Shown here in pieces: positions 35,732-43,787 of a stretch of DNA of 64,000 nucleotides. The stretch is from assembly GCF_027213645.1 (NCBI RefSeq), contig NZ_JAPWGL010000006.1, positions 176,524 through 240,523 on the forward strand. Direction: 5' to 3'. The translations under genes were made by a program, and so were the position numbers. This DNA comes from Pedobacter rhodius. Lineage in GTDB: Bacteria; Bacteroidota; Bacteroidia; Sphingobacteriales; Sphingobacteriaceae. Under the pieces are notes generated by a model that saw nothing but the letters and a program-made list of their open reading frames with translations, had not been told where the DNA came from and searched no databases. Every line of letters begins with the position of its first letter. Within the stretch, counting starts at the first letter, position 1.

Positions 35732-37243
35732 TTAATTGCAAGGTCCATTACTTACAGGGTTGTTGCCTGTAGAAGTTGGGCCAGAAGAAACTCTATTATC
35801 TCCTTGGGAATGAGCATTTCTCATGCCGTATCCCAAGCCTCCCGGAGTCATTGATGTTGTTATTCCGCCTGCTCCAGCAACCCCAACTGTCGTTAAGGCA
35901 TTTGGTAAAGAAATTCCGCCTGAAGAGCATATCCCGACTACAAAGACAGTACAGTTCATTTCCAACAAATCATAATCTGAAGGAGGATTTTCTATACCGT
36001 TTAAAATTTTATTAAAATCTGTTGCGTTACTTCCCATGTCAAATATCATTCTGATTGTGTAGTCTGTTTGATTCGAATTATTGACTATTTTGGATGGACT
36101 ATGAAATGGATTGGTCGTTGGATAAAAGCCTACAGTTTGGGTTACCCTAATTCCATTACTTCCTTGTTTAATAAGAGTTATTGCTGTATGGCCGACTCCA
36201 TTTACAAATCCATAATTAAGTGAGGTTCCTGGAACTGGTTCTAAAACTTGAACAATAACTTTATAGGTTGCTCCGGCATCAGGTATATTAGCAAAACACT
36301 TAGTATAATCCTTTGGATTTATCGCTTCATGATCTTGCCCAGGTAAATATGGATCTGACGGAATTGTATTTGAACCTGCACTACCACCATCACCTCCTGA
36401 ATCTCCGCCACCTGTATCAATAGGCTCTGGCGGATCAGGAAACCAGATATCTTCACAAATCTGAACATCGCTGTAGTCTAATAGTGAATAACTTACGCCG
36501 CAGTGAGGCGTAGGCCATTGACAATTTTCGCTAAATATAAGATCGACTCCCCCGCCACAATAGCTATAACCATCAGAACCGAATATACAAAATCTAATTT
36601 CTGTATGGCATTGCACACTCCAATAAGATATTGAAGGTTTATTTCCCATTAATTTTAGGCTGGCTATTTTTTGTTCTTTATTGAAATTATCTATCGCTTT
36701 ACCCTCTTTATAACGAATAAGAAATGATCGGTTGTTTAATAGATTTGACAATATAAGATTTCCTGTGAAATGTTTTATTGAAATTTTATTACCTAAATTT
36801 GATGAGTCTTTTAATGAGGATTGATAGTAAAACCCGCGATAAAATTCTCGCTCGTTTTTCACAACAAGATATGATGCTGAACCCGATTGGTTTGCTTCAA
36901 TTCTTTTATTATTGATAGTTATCTCAGCAATTAATCTATAAAACACATAAGATACACTGTCATTAACAATTTGGGAATAAGGATGATTCCAATCAGGAGT
37001 CCATATAATTTTATTTTCTGACTTTGGATTAAATTTATCTTGTAAATTCAATTTAATAAATAATTCTTTTATCGCATTTAGCCTTTTTTGATAGTTATGT
37101 TCAGAAGTAGATAAAACCTTTGGTGGATGGTTTAAATCATCAGGAATATTTTTTTTGCAAGATTGGATTGATATGGCAATTGCAAATAGCGTTAATGCAA
37201 ATAACAAAAATGAGATTGGATTTAATTTTGATGATAACTTCAT
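35732..37243 (-). CDS. Lipoprotein with C-terminal papain-like (NlpC/LRAT-type) domain
   Basis: A 503-residue lipoprotein (Cys29, CKKN). The layout is an N-terminal domain (about 40-205), a Cys-rich segment (Cys212, 219, 229, 241, 248, 263), a Gly/Ser linker (278-290) and a C-terminal domain. That domain has NGVGHTAITLIKQ (His352), TVGFYPTTNPFH and DYDLLEMNCTVFVVGIC (Cys431). A His before the Cys in this order is the permuted papain fold seen in NlpC/P60-related and LRAT-like enzymes, and in toxin tips of Bacteroidota effectors. The carrier-linker-enzyme plan suggests a surface-displayed effector. The target is unknown, and the sequence is AT-rich relative to neighbours. Confidence 0.7.
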   Translation of the reverse strand: MKLSSKLNPISFLLFALTLFAIAISIQSCKKNIPDDLNHPPKVLSTSEHNYQKRLNAIKELFIKLNLQDKFNPKSENKIIWTPDWNHPYSQIVNDSVSYVFYRLIAEITINNKRIEANQSGSASYLVVKNEREFYRGFYYQSSLKDSSNLGNKISIKHFTGNLILSNLLNNRSFLIRYKEGKAIDNFNKEQKIASLKLMGNKPSISYWSVQCHTEIRFCIFGSDGYSYCGGGVDLIFSENCQWPTPHCGVSYSLLDYSDVQICEDIWFPDPPEPIDTGGGDSGGDGGSAGSNTIPSDPYLPGQDHEAINPKDYTKCFANIPDAGATYKVIVQVLEPVPGTSLNYGFVNGVGHTAITLIKQGSNGIRVTQTVGFYPTTNPFHSPSKIVNNSNQTDYTIRMIFDMGSNATDFNKILNGIENPPSDYDLLEMNCTVFVVGICSSGGISLPNALTTVGVAGAGGITTSMTPGGLGYGMRNAHSQGDNRVSSGPTSTGNNPVSNGPCN

Positions 37244-37289
37244 GGCGTTTTATTTTATACATGAAATTACCTTGAAAAAATTGTCTAAC

Positions 37290-37307
37290 TTTTGACAAAA
37301 GTCAAAA
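37290..37307 (-). promoter_or_regulatory. TTTTGAC-N4-GTCAAAA palindrome, candidate Crp/Fnr site
   Basis: A perfect 7-bp inverted repeat with a 4-base centre, 47 bases upstream of the lipoprotein gene and just beyond the stop of the Crp/Fnr regulator gene. The core TTGAC-N4-GTCAA has the same spacing as the FNR box TTGAT-N4-ATCAA. Confidence 0.65.
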
Positions 37308-37309
37308 AA

Positions 37310-37906
37310 TCATTTTTGTTTTCTAATCCTGCTAAGTGTCTCTCGGGATATACCTAAATACGATGCGATATGGCCGAGTGATACCCTTTGGAACAATTGC
37401 GGATTGCGCTCAATTAAATGTTCGTAACGTTCCTTTGCGCTATACATCCGTAAATCATTGGCCTGCATTTCGTTTCGCATGTGGTAAAATTCAGTGAGCT
37501 TTCTGCCTGAAAAATTAAATTCCATATACTTTAAATACATTTCATCTAACTTATCACGTTTAACTGCAATCAGTTTACAATCTTCTAGCGTCTCAATATA
37601 TTCGAAACTTGGGTTGCCGGTATAAAAACTATAAACAGATATTAACAGTTCATTTTCGAATAAAAACCAGGTATTGGTTTCCTTGCCTTCTTTGTTGAGA
37701 TAATAAATTCTGGCAGCGCCCTTTACGATAAAATAGATGGTATTGCTTCGCTCGCCCACACTTAAAAGTTTCACTTTTTTATGCGCTTCAATTACCTCAC
37801 TATTTTTTATAATGGCAGCTTTCAATTCTTCGCTGAGCGGATAAATTGAATTGAAAAGGCTAAACAGACTTAGATAGTCTTGATTGGAAAAGGAGCTTGT
37901 TAACAT
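37310..37906 (-). CDS. Crp/Fnr family transcriptional regulator
   Basis: A 198-residue regulator with a cyclic-nucleotide-binding-like beta roll (about 25-120, KLLSVGERSNTIYFIVKGAA), a dimer helix, and a C-terminal HTH with SLGHIASYLGISRETLSRIR. The recognition helix has Glu, Ser and Arg (ETLSR) arranged as in FNR. There is only one Cys in the protein, so no iron-sulfur cluster, and the beta roll lacks an obvious cAMP-binding RxS signature. Its gene is next to two TTGAC-type palindromes, which it may recognise. Confidence 0.9.
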   Translation of the reverse strand: MLTSSFSNQDYLSLFSLFNSIYPLSEELKAAIIKNSEVIEAHKKVKLLSVGERSNTIYFIVKGAARIYYLNKEGKETNTWFLFENELLISVYSFYTGNPSFEYIETLEDCKLIAVKRDKLDEMYLKYMEFNFSGRKLTEFYHMRNEMQANDLRMYSAKERYEHLIERNPQLFQRVSLGHIASYLGISRETLSRIRKQK

Positions 37907-37973
37907 AGATAAATTTTCAGCGGAATGTATTAGTTAAAGTGGATGCATAAACAAATATAATCTTTGACAAATA

Positions 37974-38002
37974 AAAAGCACCGGTTTTCAGTCGGTGCTT
38001 TT
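37974..38002 (-). terminator. Terminator after 2OG oxygenase gene
   Basis: A perfect 10-bp stem AAAAGCACCG / CGGTGCTTTT with a 9-base loop. It lies 66 bases past the stop at 38068. The spacer (38030-38060) carries a CTGACTTCCG-type short repeat. Confidence 0.8.
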
Positions 38003-38067
38003 ATTATTTATTAGATTTTATCTGTTATTAGACTTCTGACTTCCGACCCCTTACTTCCGGCTAAAAC

Positions 38068-39030
38068 TTATTTTTTCAACCCGATTTCCCGTAATCTTTC
38101 ATCAAGGTATTCGCCGGCCGTCATATCGCTGTATACTTTCGGATGTTCGGCATCAATAGTTGAGGGTAAACTCGTCAAATCCATGTCGCTGCGCGGGTGT
38201 AAAAAGAAAGGTACCGAGAAACGTGAAGTTTTCATCAATTCGCGAGGCGGGTTAACCACCCTGTGCGTAGTCGATTTTAACTTGTTGTTAGTTAAGCGTT
38301 GCAGCATGTCGCCAACATTTACGACGATATCTGTATGGTGTGCTTTAATCGGCAACCATTCGTTACTGCGGGTTAACACCTCCAATCCATCTGCACTTGC
38401 ACCAATTAATAAAGTTATAAGGTTTATATCCTCATGCGCACCTGCACGTACGGCATCATCGGGAATGGTTTCCGGATTTTCGATAGGGAAGTAGTGAATA
38501 CCCCTTAAAATCGAATTTCCATTGTGAACGTGTTTGTCAAAATAATCAATCGGTAATTCTAAATAAGTCGCAATGGCACGTAAAAGATGTGTACCGTTTT
38601 CTTCCAGTTTTTTATATATATCGCCGGTAACCTTATTAAAATCAGGTAATTCTTCTAAAACCTCATTGTCCGGATATTCATTTTTAACCGGGTCGCCATC
38701 GGTAACTTCCTGCCCGATTTGCCAGAATTCTTTTAAATCGGGTGTTTTAGCGCCTTTGGCAGTTTCTTTACCCGCGCTTGTATAGCCCCGCTGACCTGCC
38801 AATTCGGGTTTTTCATATTTCCTTTTAATTTCTACAGGTAAAGCGAAAGCCGCTTTAATGTTTTCATAAAGCTTATCGATTAATTCCTGACTTAAACCAT
38901 GGTTGGTAATGGTTACAAAACCCGAATCGTTAAAAGCTCTTCCAAGCTCATCAGAAAACTTTTTGCGTTCTTCTTCAGTTCCATTGATGTAAGAACCTAA
39001 ATCTAAACACGGAATATAAGGTGTAGACAT
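38068..39030 (-). CDS. Isopenicillin N synthase-like 2-oxoglutarate/Fe(II) oxygenase
   Basis: A 320-residue cytoplasmic oxygenase with an N-terminal DIOX_N-type region (GFVTITNHGLSQELIDKLYE). The iron ligands His199, Asp201 and His256 (GAHEDINLITLL, STTHRVV) and the 2-oxoglutarate-binding Arg270-x-Ser272 (SRFSVPFF) are all present. The substrate is unknown, and similarity to isopenicillin N synthase does not imply antibiotic synthesis. The gene stands alone, divergent from msrA. Confidence 0.9.
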   Translation of the reverse strand: MSTPYIPCLDLGSYINGTEEERKKFSDELGRAFNDSGFVTITNHGLSQELIDKLYENIKAAFALPVEIKRKYEKPELAGQRGYTSAGKETAKGAKTPDLKEFWQIGQEVTDGDPVKNEYPDNEVLEELPDFNKVTGDIYKKLEENGTHLLRAIATYLELPIDYFDKHVHNGNSILRGIHYFPIENPETIPDDAVRAGAHEDINLITLLIGASADGLEVLTRSNEWLPIKAHHTDIVVNVGDMLQRLTNNKLKSTTHRVVNPPRELMKTSRFSVPFFLHPRSDMDLTSLPSTIDAEHPKVYSDMTAGEYLDERLREIGLKK

Positions 39031-39067
39031 AATTTTATATTTTAATGTTATACGAATTTAAAAAAGA

Positions 39068-39143
39068 AATGTTAATAAGTGTTTAGGTGGAGGGAATTAA
39101 CCGATTAAAATTTTAAAAATCAACACTTTAACTTATTAACATT
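39068..39143. promoter_or_regulatory. Perfect 12-bp inverted repeat between divergent genes
   Basis: AATGTTAATAAG (39068-39079) and CTTATTAACATT (39132-39143) lie 52 bases apart in the 276-base gap between the 2OG oxygenase and msrA starts. It could be a looped operator or a stem-loop in the leader of either transcript. Confidence 0.45.
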
Positions 39144-39306
39144 AATATAAAATTCACAATATATTGCGATTGTCATGCCAAATCCATTATTAAACGGATA
39201 GAAACTTTAGGTAAGCGTATTTCGTAATATATTTAGAAATTAGCCTCAGAAACACAAAAAATATAGAATATTTGGTTTCAATGGTGAAAAATTATAAACA
39301 CACAAC

Positions 39307-39903
39307 ATGAAAAAAATAATTTTAATTTTATTGTCGGTACTCGCTTTAAATCAGGCCTATGCGCAAGGAAAGAAAACTGAAAAGGCAACCTTTGGTATGG
39401 GTTGTTTCTGGTGTACAGAGGCTATATTCCAGAAACTTAAAGGTGTGGTTTCTGTAAAATCGGGTTATGAAGGGGGCAAAGTTGCCAATCCAACTTATGA
39501 AGAAGTTTGTACAGGTTTTACCGGTCATGCTGAAGTTTTGGAAATTACCTATAACCCAATACAAATTACCTATAAAGATTTGCTGGAGGTTTTCTGGAAA
39601 AGCCATGACCCGACAACATTGAACCGTCAGGGTGCAGATAGCGGCACACAATACCGTTCCGTGATTTTTTACCATACACAAGATCAGAAAGAACTGGCAG
39701 AGAAATATAAAGCCGAGTTAAATGCTACAAATGCTTATGGTAAAAAAGTAGTAACGGCTATCGAAGCGGCAAAACCTTTTTACGTTGCAGAAAGCTATCA
39801 TCAGAATTACTACAAAAACAATGCGGATGCACCTTATTGCCGCCTGGTAATTTTACCAAAACTGGAAAAACTGGAAAAAGTATTTAAAGCGAAGCTTAAG
39901 TAG
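39307..39903 (+). CDS. msrA: Peptide-methionine (S)-S-oxide reductase MsrA, exported
   Basis: A 198-residue repair enzyme that reduces methionine-S-sulfoxide. The signal peptide (about 1-20, ending AYAQ) places it outside the cytoplasm. The catalytic motif GMGCFWCTEAIF (nucleophile Cys33) is followed by GYEGGKVANPTYEEVCTGFTGHAE, DPTTLNRQGADSGTQYRS and YHQNYY, all standard. There is a single MsrA domain without MsrB. Confidence 0.96.
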   Translation: MKKIILILLSVLALNQAYAQGKKTEKATFGMGCFWCTEAIFQKLKGVVSVKSGYEGGKVANPTYEEVCTGFTGHAEVLEITYNPIQITYKDLLEVFWKSHDPTTLNRQGADSGTQYRSVIFYHTQDQKELAEKYKAELNATNAYGKKVVTAIEAAKPFYVAESYHQNYYKNNADAPYCRLVILPKLEKLEKVFKAKLK

Positions 39904-40004
39904 TTTTTGATTTAAAGTTACCAAGTCTGATAGGCAATTTGCATGTTAGAGTTCGTAACTTTATCAAACTCATTTAATTTACTGACTTGCGTTAGATATT
40001 TGCA

Positions 40005-40052
40005 TCCAGCCCCCTCTCTTCAAGGAGGGGGGATGAAGGGGAGAGGTTCTTT
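40005..40052. repeat. CCCCCTC/GAGGGGG intergenic palindrome
   Basis: GC-rich hairpin sequence (CCCCCTCTCTTCAAGGAGGG followed by GGATGAAGGGGAGAGG). The style is that of short repeats found between genes in many Bacteroidota, and it has no coding content. Confidence 0.6.
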
Positions 40053-40129
40053 TAATTTGTGAATTGTCAATTAAGCAGTTTGTGCAATTAAACAATTAAC
40101 CATTTCCCAAACTTTCCGCTGGTAAATAT

Positions 40130-40137
40130 TACATTTG
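40130..40137 (+). promoter_or_regulatory. -7 element TACATTTG touching the cysS start
   Basis: A perfect TAnnTTTG ends 4 bases before the cysS ATG, which would put the transcript start at or near the ATG (leaderless mRNA). No TTG is seen at the usual -33 spacing, so the call is tentative. Confidence 0.4.
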
Positions 40138-40141
40138 CAAT

Positions 40142-41602
40142 ATGAATACCGGCTTACAGCTTTACAATACGCTTTCTCGTAAAAAAGAACATTTTCAACC
40201 CTTAAATGCACCCAATGTTGGGATGTATGTTTGCGGACCAACCGTTTACAGCGATGTACACCTGGGCAATTGCCGCACGTTTATGTCGTTCGATTTAATT
40301 TTCAGATACCTGAAATATTCGGGCTATAAAGTGCGGTATGTGCGCAACATAACCGATGCAGGTCACCTGGAGGGGGATAGAGACGAAGGCGACGATAAAT
40401 TTGCAAAACGTGCGAAATTAGAGCAGCTGGAACCAATGGAAATTGTGCAGAAGTATACGCTCGGTTTTCACGATGTAATGCGCATGTTTAACACCTTGCC
40501 GCCAAGCATCGAGCCAACCGCTACCGGCCATATTATTGAGCAGATTGAGATGATTAAAGTAATCATCGAAAATGGTTATGCCTATGAAATTGGCGGTAAT
40601 GTTTATTTTGATGTAGAAAAGTACAGCAAAGAATATAACTATACAATTTTAACCAACCGCAACCTGGAAGATATGCTGAACAACACCCGCGAATTGGGTG
40701 GACAGGATGAAAAACGTGGTCGATTGGATTTTGCACTTTGGATAAAAGCCAAGCCGGAAACTTTAATGCAGTGGCAATCGCCATGGGGAATGGGTTTCCC
40801 GGGCTGGCATATTGAATGTTCAGCAATGAGCGCTAAATACCTGGGCGCTGAATTTGATATTCACGGTGGCGGAATGGATTTAGCGGCAACACATCATACC
40901 AACGAAATTGCACAATCAGAAGCTTGCAGTCATCACCAGCCGGCCCGTTTCTGGATGCATACCAATATGCTTACCGTTAACGGAACACGTATGTCGAAAT
41001 CGGCAGGCAATGGGTTTCTTCCTTTGCAACTGTTTACAGGCGATCACCCTTTACTGAAAAAAGGTTATAGCCCGATGACGGTTAAGTTCTTTATGATGCA
41101 GGCGCATTACCGCAGCACCTTAGATTTTTCTAATGAAGCCCTTGATGCGTCAGAAAAAGGTTTCAGGCGTTTAATGGCCGCGGTAAATCTGTTGGATAAA
41201 TTAACTGTTTCCGAGCAAAATGAATTCGATATCGATGTATTAAAAGTGAACTGCATCAATGCCATGAATGATGATTTTAACAGTCCCGTTTTAATCGCCG
41301 AATTGTTCGAAGCGGTTCGGATTATCAATACCGTTTATGATGGTAAAGGCAAAATTTCGGCAATTGAATTAGAGAAATTAAAAGCTTTGATCCGGGATTT
41401 TGTTTTCGATATTTTGGGCCTGAAAGATGAAGAATCAGGCAATTTGGAATTAAACAGCGTTTTGGAAATGGTTATCGGTTTACGCAAGGAAGCTAAGGAA
41501 AATAAAGATTATGCCACATCAGATAAAATTAGAATTGGCTTGCAGGAATTAGGCATTCAACTTAAAGACAGCAAAGAAGGCACAACATGGAGCAAGGCTT
41601 AA
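40142..41602 (+). CDS. cysS: Cysteine--tRNA ligase
   Basis: A 486-residue class I aminoacyl-tRNA synthetase charging tRNA-Cys. It shows MYVCGPTVYSDVHLGNCRT (zinc-ligand Cys and the HIGH-equivalent HLGN), GFPGWHIECSAMS (zinc-ligand Cys), GGMDLAATHHTNEIAQSEA and the KMSKS equivalent RMSKSAGN, then a helical anticodon-binding end. The length is normal. The M28 peptidase gene follows on the same strand after a short repeat. Confidence 0.97.
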   Translation: MNTGLQLYNTLSRKKEHFQPLNAPNVGMYVCGPTVYSDVHLGNCRTFMSFDLIFRYLKYSGYKVRYVRNITDAGHLEGDRDEGDDKFAKRAKLEQLEPMEIVQKYTLGFHDVMRMFNTLPPSIEPTATGHIIEQIEMIKVIIENGYAYEIGGNVYFDVEKYSKEYNYTILTNRNLEDMLNNTRELGGQDEKRGRLDFALWIKAKPETLMQWQSPWGMGFPGWHIECSAMSAKYLGAEFDIHGGGMDLAATHHTNEIAQSEACSHHQPARFWMHTNMLTVNGTRMSKSAGNGFLPLQLFTGDHPLLKKGYSPMTVKFFMMQAHYRSTLDFSNEALDASEKGFRRLMAAVNLLDKLTVSEQNEFDIDVLKVNCINAMNDDFNSPVLIAELFEAVRIINTVYDGKGKISAIELEKLKALIRDFVFDILGLKDEESGNLELNSVLEMVIGLRKEAKENKDYATSDKIRIGLQELGIQLKDSKEGTTWSKA

Positions 41603-41641
41603 GGCTAAGCTTTGAGCTTTAGTCTTTCCGCTTTTAGCTTA
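41603..41641. repeat. AGCTTTNAG-type short tandem repeat
   Basis: A degenerate run of AAGCTTTGAGCTTTAGTCTTT type between cysS and the M28 peptidase gene. The same kind of sequence is seen at 62163-62220. Confidence 0.5.
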
Positions 41642-41649
41642 GAAAAAAA

Positions 41650-42633
41650 ATGAATAAAAAACTTTTAATACTGCCTATAATTGCTTTAATCAGTTTTCAG
41701 GCATGTAGGAATGATAAAAAATCTCCTGATGAAACGGGAAATACTACTCCCGAAATTAAGTTAGTTTCACCGGAATTTAATGCAGATAGTGCTTTTGCTT
41801 ATACCAAAGCCCAGGTAGATTTTGGGCCGAGGGTTCCCGGTTCCGTCGCACATCAAAAATGTGCTGATTATTTGGTTGCAAAGCTGAAATCGTTCGGTGC
41901 TGATGTAAAAATGCAGGGTGCTAAAACCACAACTTACGATGGTAAAAGCTTCCAGCTGAAAAATATTCTGGCGAGTTTTGACCCCGGGAAAAAGAACCGG
42001 ATTTTAGTTACTGCCCATTGGGATGCCCGTCCGTTTTCTGATCAGGATACTGATCCTGCAAATCATACAAAGGCTTTCGATGCGGCAAACGATGCCGGAA
42101 GCGGGGTAGCGGTTATTTTAGAAATGGCACGGCAGATTCAGCAAAAGCAACCAGATGTAGGGGTCGACTTCGTTTTATGGGATTTGGAAGATTATGGCAA
42201 GGCGAACGATGAAACCCCGGATGAGACAACCTGGTGTTTAGGCTCTCAATATTGGGCAAAAAATGCCGCAGCAACAGGTTATAAAGCAATATATGGCATC
42301 AACCTGGATATGGTAGGCGGTGGTAACGCACAATTTACCCAGGATGAAATCTCCCGACAATCGGCGCCCGAGATCGTTAATAAGATCTGGAATATTGGCA
42401 GCGAAATTGGTTATTCATCCTATTTTGTAAGCATTCCCAGTGGCCGATTGGTTGACGATCATTTCTGGATGAACAAAGCAGGTATACCTTCAATTGATAT
42501 TATTCACTACAATGATAATAGTGGTTTTTACATCAACTGGCACACCCAGCTCGATAATTTGGCGAATATCGACAGAAATACCTTAAAAGCAACCGGGCAA
42601 ACGGTACTCGAAACCATTTATCGCGAAAAGTAG
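41650..42633 (+). CDS. M28 family zinc peptidase, lipoprotein
   Basis: A 327-residue aminopeptidase or glutaminyl-cyclase-like protein with lipobox FQAC (Cys19). Metal and catalytic residues are in TAHWDARPFSDQD (His), ANDAGSGVAVILEMA (Asp), VLWDLEDYG (Glu/Asp), INLDMVGGGN (Asp) and IDIIHYND (His). The W-D-x-E-D form and compact size are closer to the glutaminyl-peptide cyclotransferase branch than to aminopeptidases; which activity it has is open. It should act in the periplasm or on the surface. Confidence 0.88.
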   Translation: MNKKLLILPIIALISFQACRNDKKSPDETGNTTPEIKLVSPEFNADSAFAYTKAQVDFGPRVPGSVAHQKCADYLVAKLKSFGADVKMQGAKTTTYDGKSFQLKNILASFDPGKKNRILVTAHWDARPFSDQDTDPANHTKAFDAANDAGSGVAVILEMARQIQQKQPDVGVDFVLWDLEDYGKANDETPDETTWCLGSQYWAKNAAATGYKAIYGINLDMVGGGNAQFTQDEISRQSAPEIVNKIWNIGSEIGYSSYFVSIPSGRLVDDHFWMNKAGIPSIDIIHYNDNSGFYINWHTQLDNLANIDRNTLKATGQTVLETIYREK

Positions 42634-42710
42634 AATGTGCAATTGTTAATTACTTTTATAAGCGCACCTAAAAGAAAACTTTATATTCGACACACCTTAA
42701 AAAACAACAA

Positions 42711-43568
42711 ATGAAACAACTAATCTCAAGTATTGTAGCGGCTACTTTAACTTTAAGTGCCTTTGCACAAAAAAGTGACGGAACGACAAAATCTCTTGTT
42801 AATGCTGAAAAGGATTTTGCAAAATCGATTGCAAAAAAAGGTGATAAGGATGCCTATATTGAATATTCCTCTGCAAATACTTTAGTATTCAGGCCAAATC
42901 CCGTTAATGCAAAAACCTTTTATGCCGGGCAAACAAAAGGCTTGAATGAAGTATCTTGGGAACCAAATTTTGCAAAAGTATCCCGCAGCGGCGATTTGGG
43001 TTTTACTACAGGCCCTTATGAAGTAAAAGGAGCAGATAAAAAATATGGCCAGTACCTGTCTATATGGAAGGCAGAAAACGGCACCTGGAAGTTAGCAATA
43101 GATTTAGGTACAGAAAGTAATAAAACCCTTGCAAAAACAACCACTCGATTTGAAGAACCTAAAGATCGTTTCATTCCTAAATTCCTTAACGAAAAGGATC
43201 AGAAGGCCGGTAAAGATGTAATTCTGACAACTGAAAAAACATTAAACACGTTTCTGAAAACACACGGAATAGCGGCATTTGGCGGCTTCTTAACGAATGA
43301 TGCCCGTTTATTGTTTCCCGGTAACGATGCCATTGAGGGTAAAGGGAAAATCCTTTCTTTTTTTAATGGAATGTTTAGTAAAGTTAATTTAAAAACAATC
43401 GGTGTTGATAAAGCTTTGGGAAGCGATTTAGCTTATACCTATGGGGTTGCAACGGTAGATTATAAAGCTGATTTGAGGGAAAGCTTTAACTATGTATTCA
43501 TTTATGAAAAAGCGGCTGATGCCAGCTGGAACCTAATCGTTCAGGCATTTGTACCGGCAGACAGATAA
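42711..43568 (+). CDS. Exported NTF2/SnoaL-like (DUF4440-type) protein
   Basis: A 285-residue protein with a signal peptide ending SAFAQ (about 1-19). It seems to hold two NTF2-like halves (about 25-140 and 160-280), each with an N-terminal helix on an acidic/basic pattern (SLVNAEKDFAKSIAKKGDK) and a beta-sheet end (YGQYLSIWKAENGTWKLAID; YVFIYEKAADASWNLIVQAF). Catalytic residues are not evident and the function is unknown. A terminator follows. Confidence 0.7.
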   Translation: MKQLISSIVAATLTLSAFAQKSDGTTKSLVNAEKDFAKSIAKKGDKDAYIEYSSANTLVFRPNPVNAKTFYAGQTKGLNEVSWEPNFAKVSRSGDLGFTTGPYEVKGADKKYGQYLSIWKAENGTWKLAIDLGTESNKTLAKTTTRFEEPKDRFIPKFLNEKDQKAGKDVILTTEKTLNTFLKTHGIAAFGGFLTNDARLLFPGNDAIEGKGKILSFFNGMFSKVNLKTIGVDKALGSDLAYTYGVATVDYKADLRESFNYVFIYEKAADASWNLIVQAFVPADR

Positions 43569-43587
43569 TATTTAATGTGAATTTTAT

Positions 43588-43624
43588 AAAGGGCGCTCCG
43601 TAAAAAAGAAGCCCTTTTTTTATT
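43588..43624 (+). terminator. Terminator after NTF2-like gene
   Basis: Stem AAAGGGC / GCCCTTT with a 16-base loop and a run of seven or more T, 20 bases after the stop. A second small G/C hairpin (TGCCCCG/CGGGGCA, 43665-43682) follows in the gap. Confidence 0.75.
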
Positions 43625-43787
43625 TTAAGCATTTGGTTTATTTATTGCAATGTACTTTCACATTTGCCCCGATTGCGGGGCATTCTCAGAGCATAGCGAA
43701 GAGATATAGCCAAAGCGGGAAAAAATTTAATAAACAGAGTTGCCTTGCGCTTCAAAAATTAAACTAATCGATTTACGTTTCAATTTC

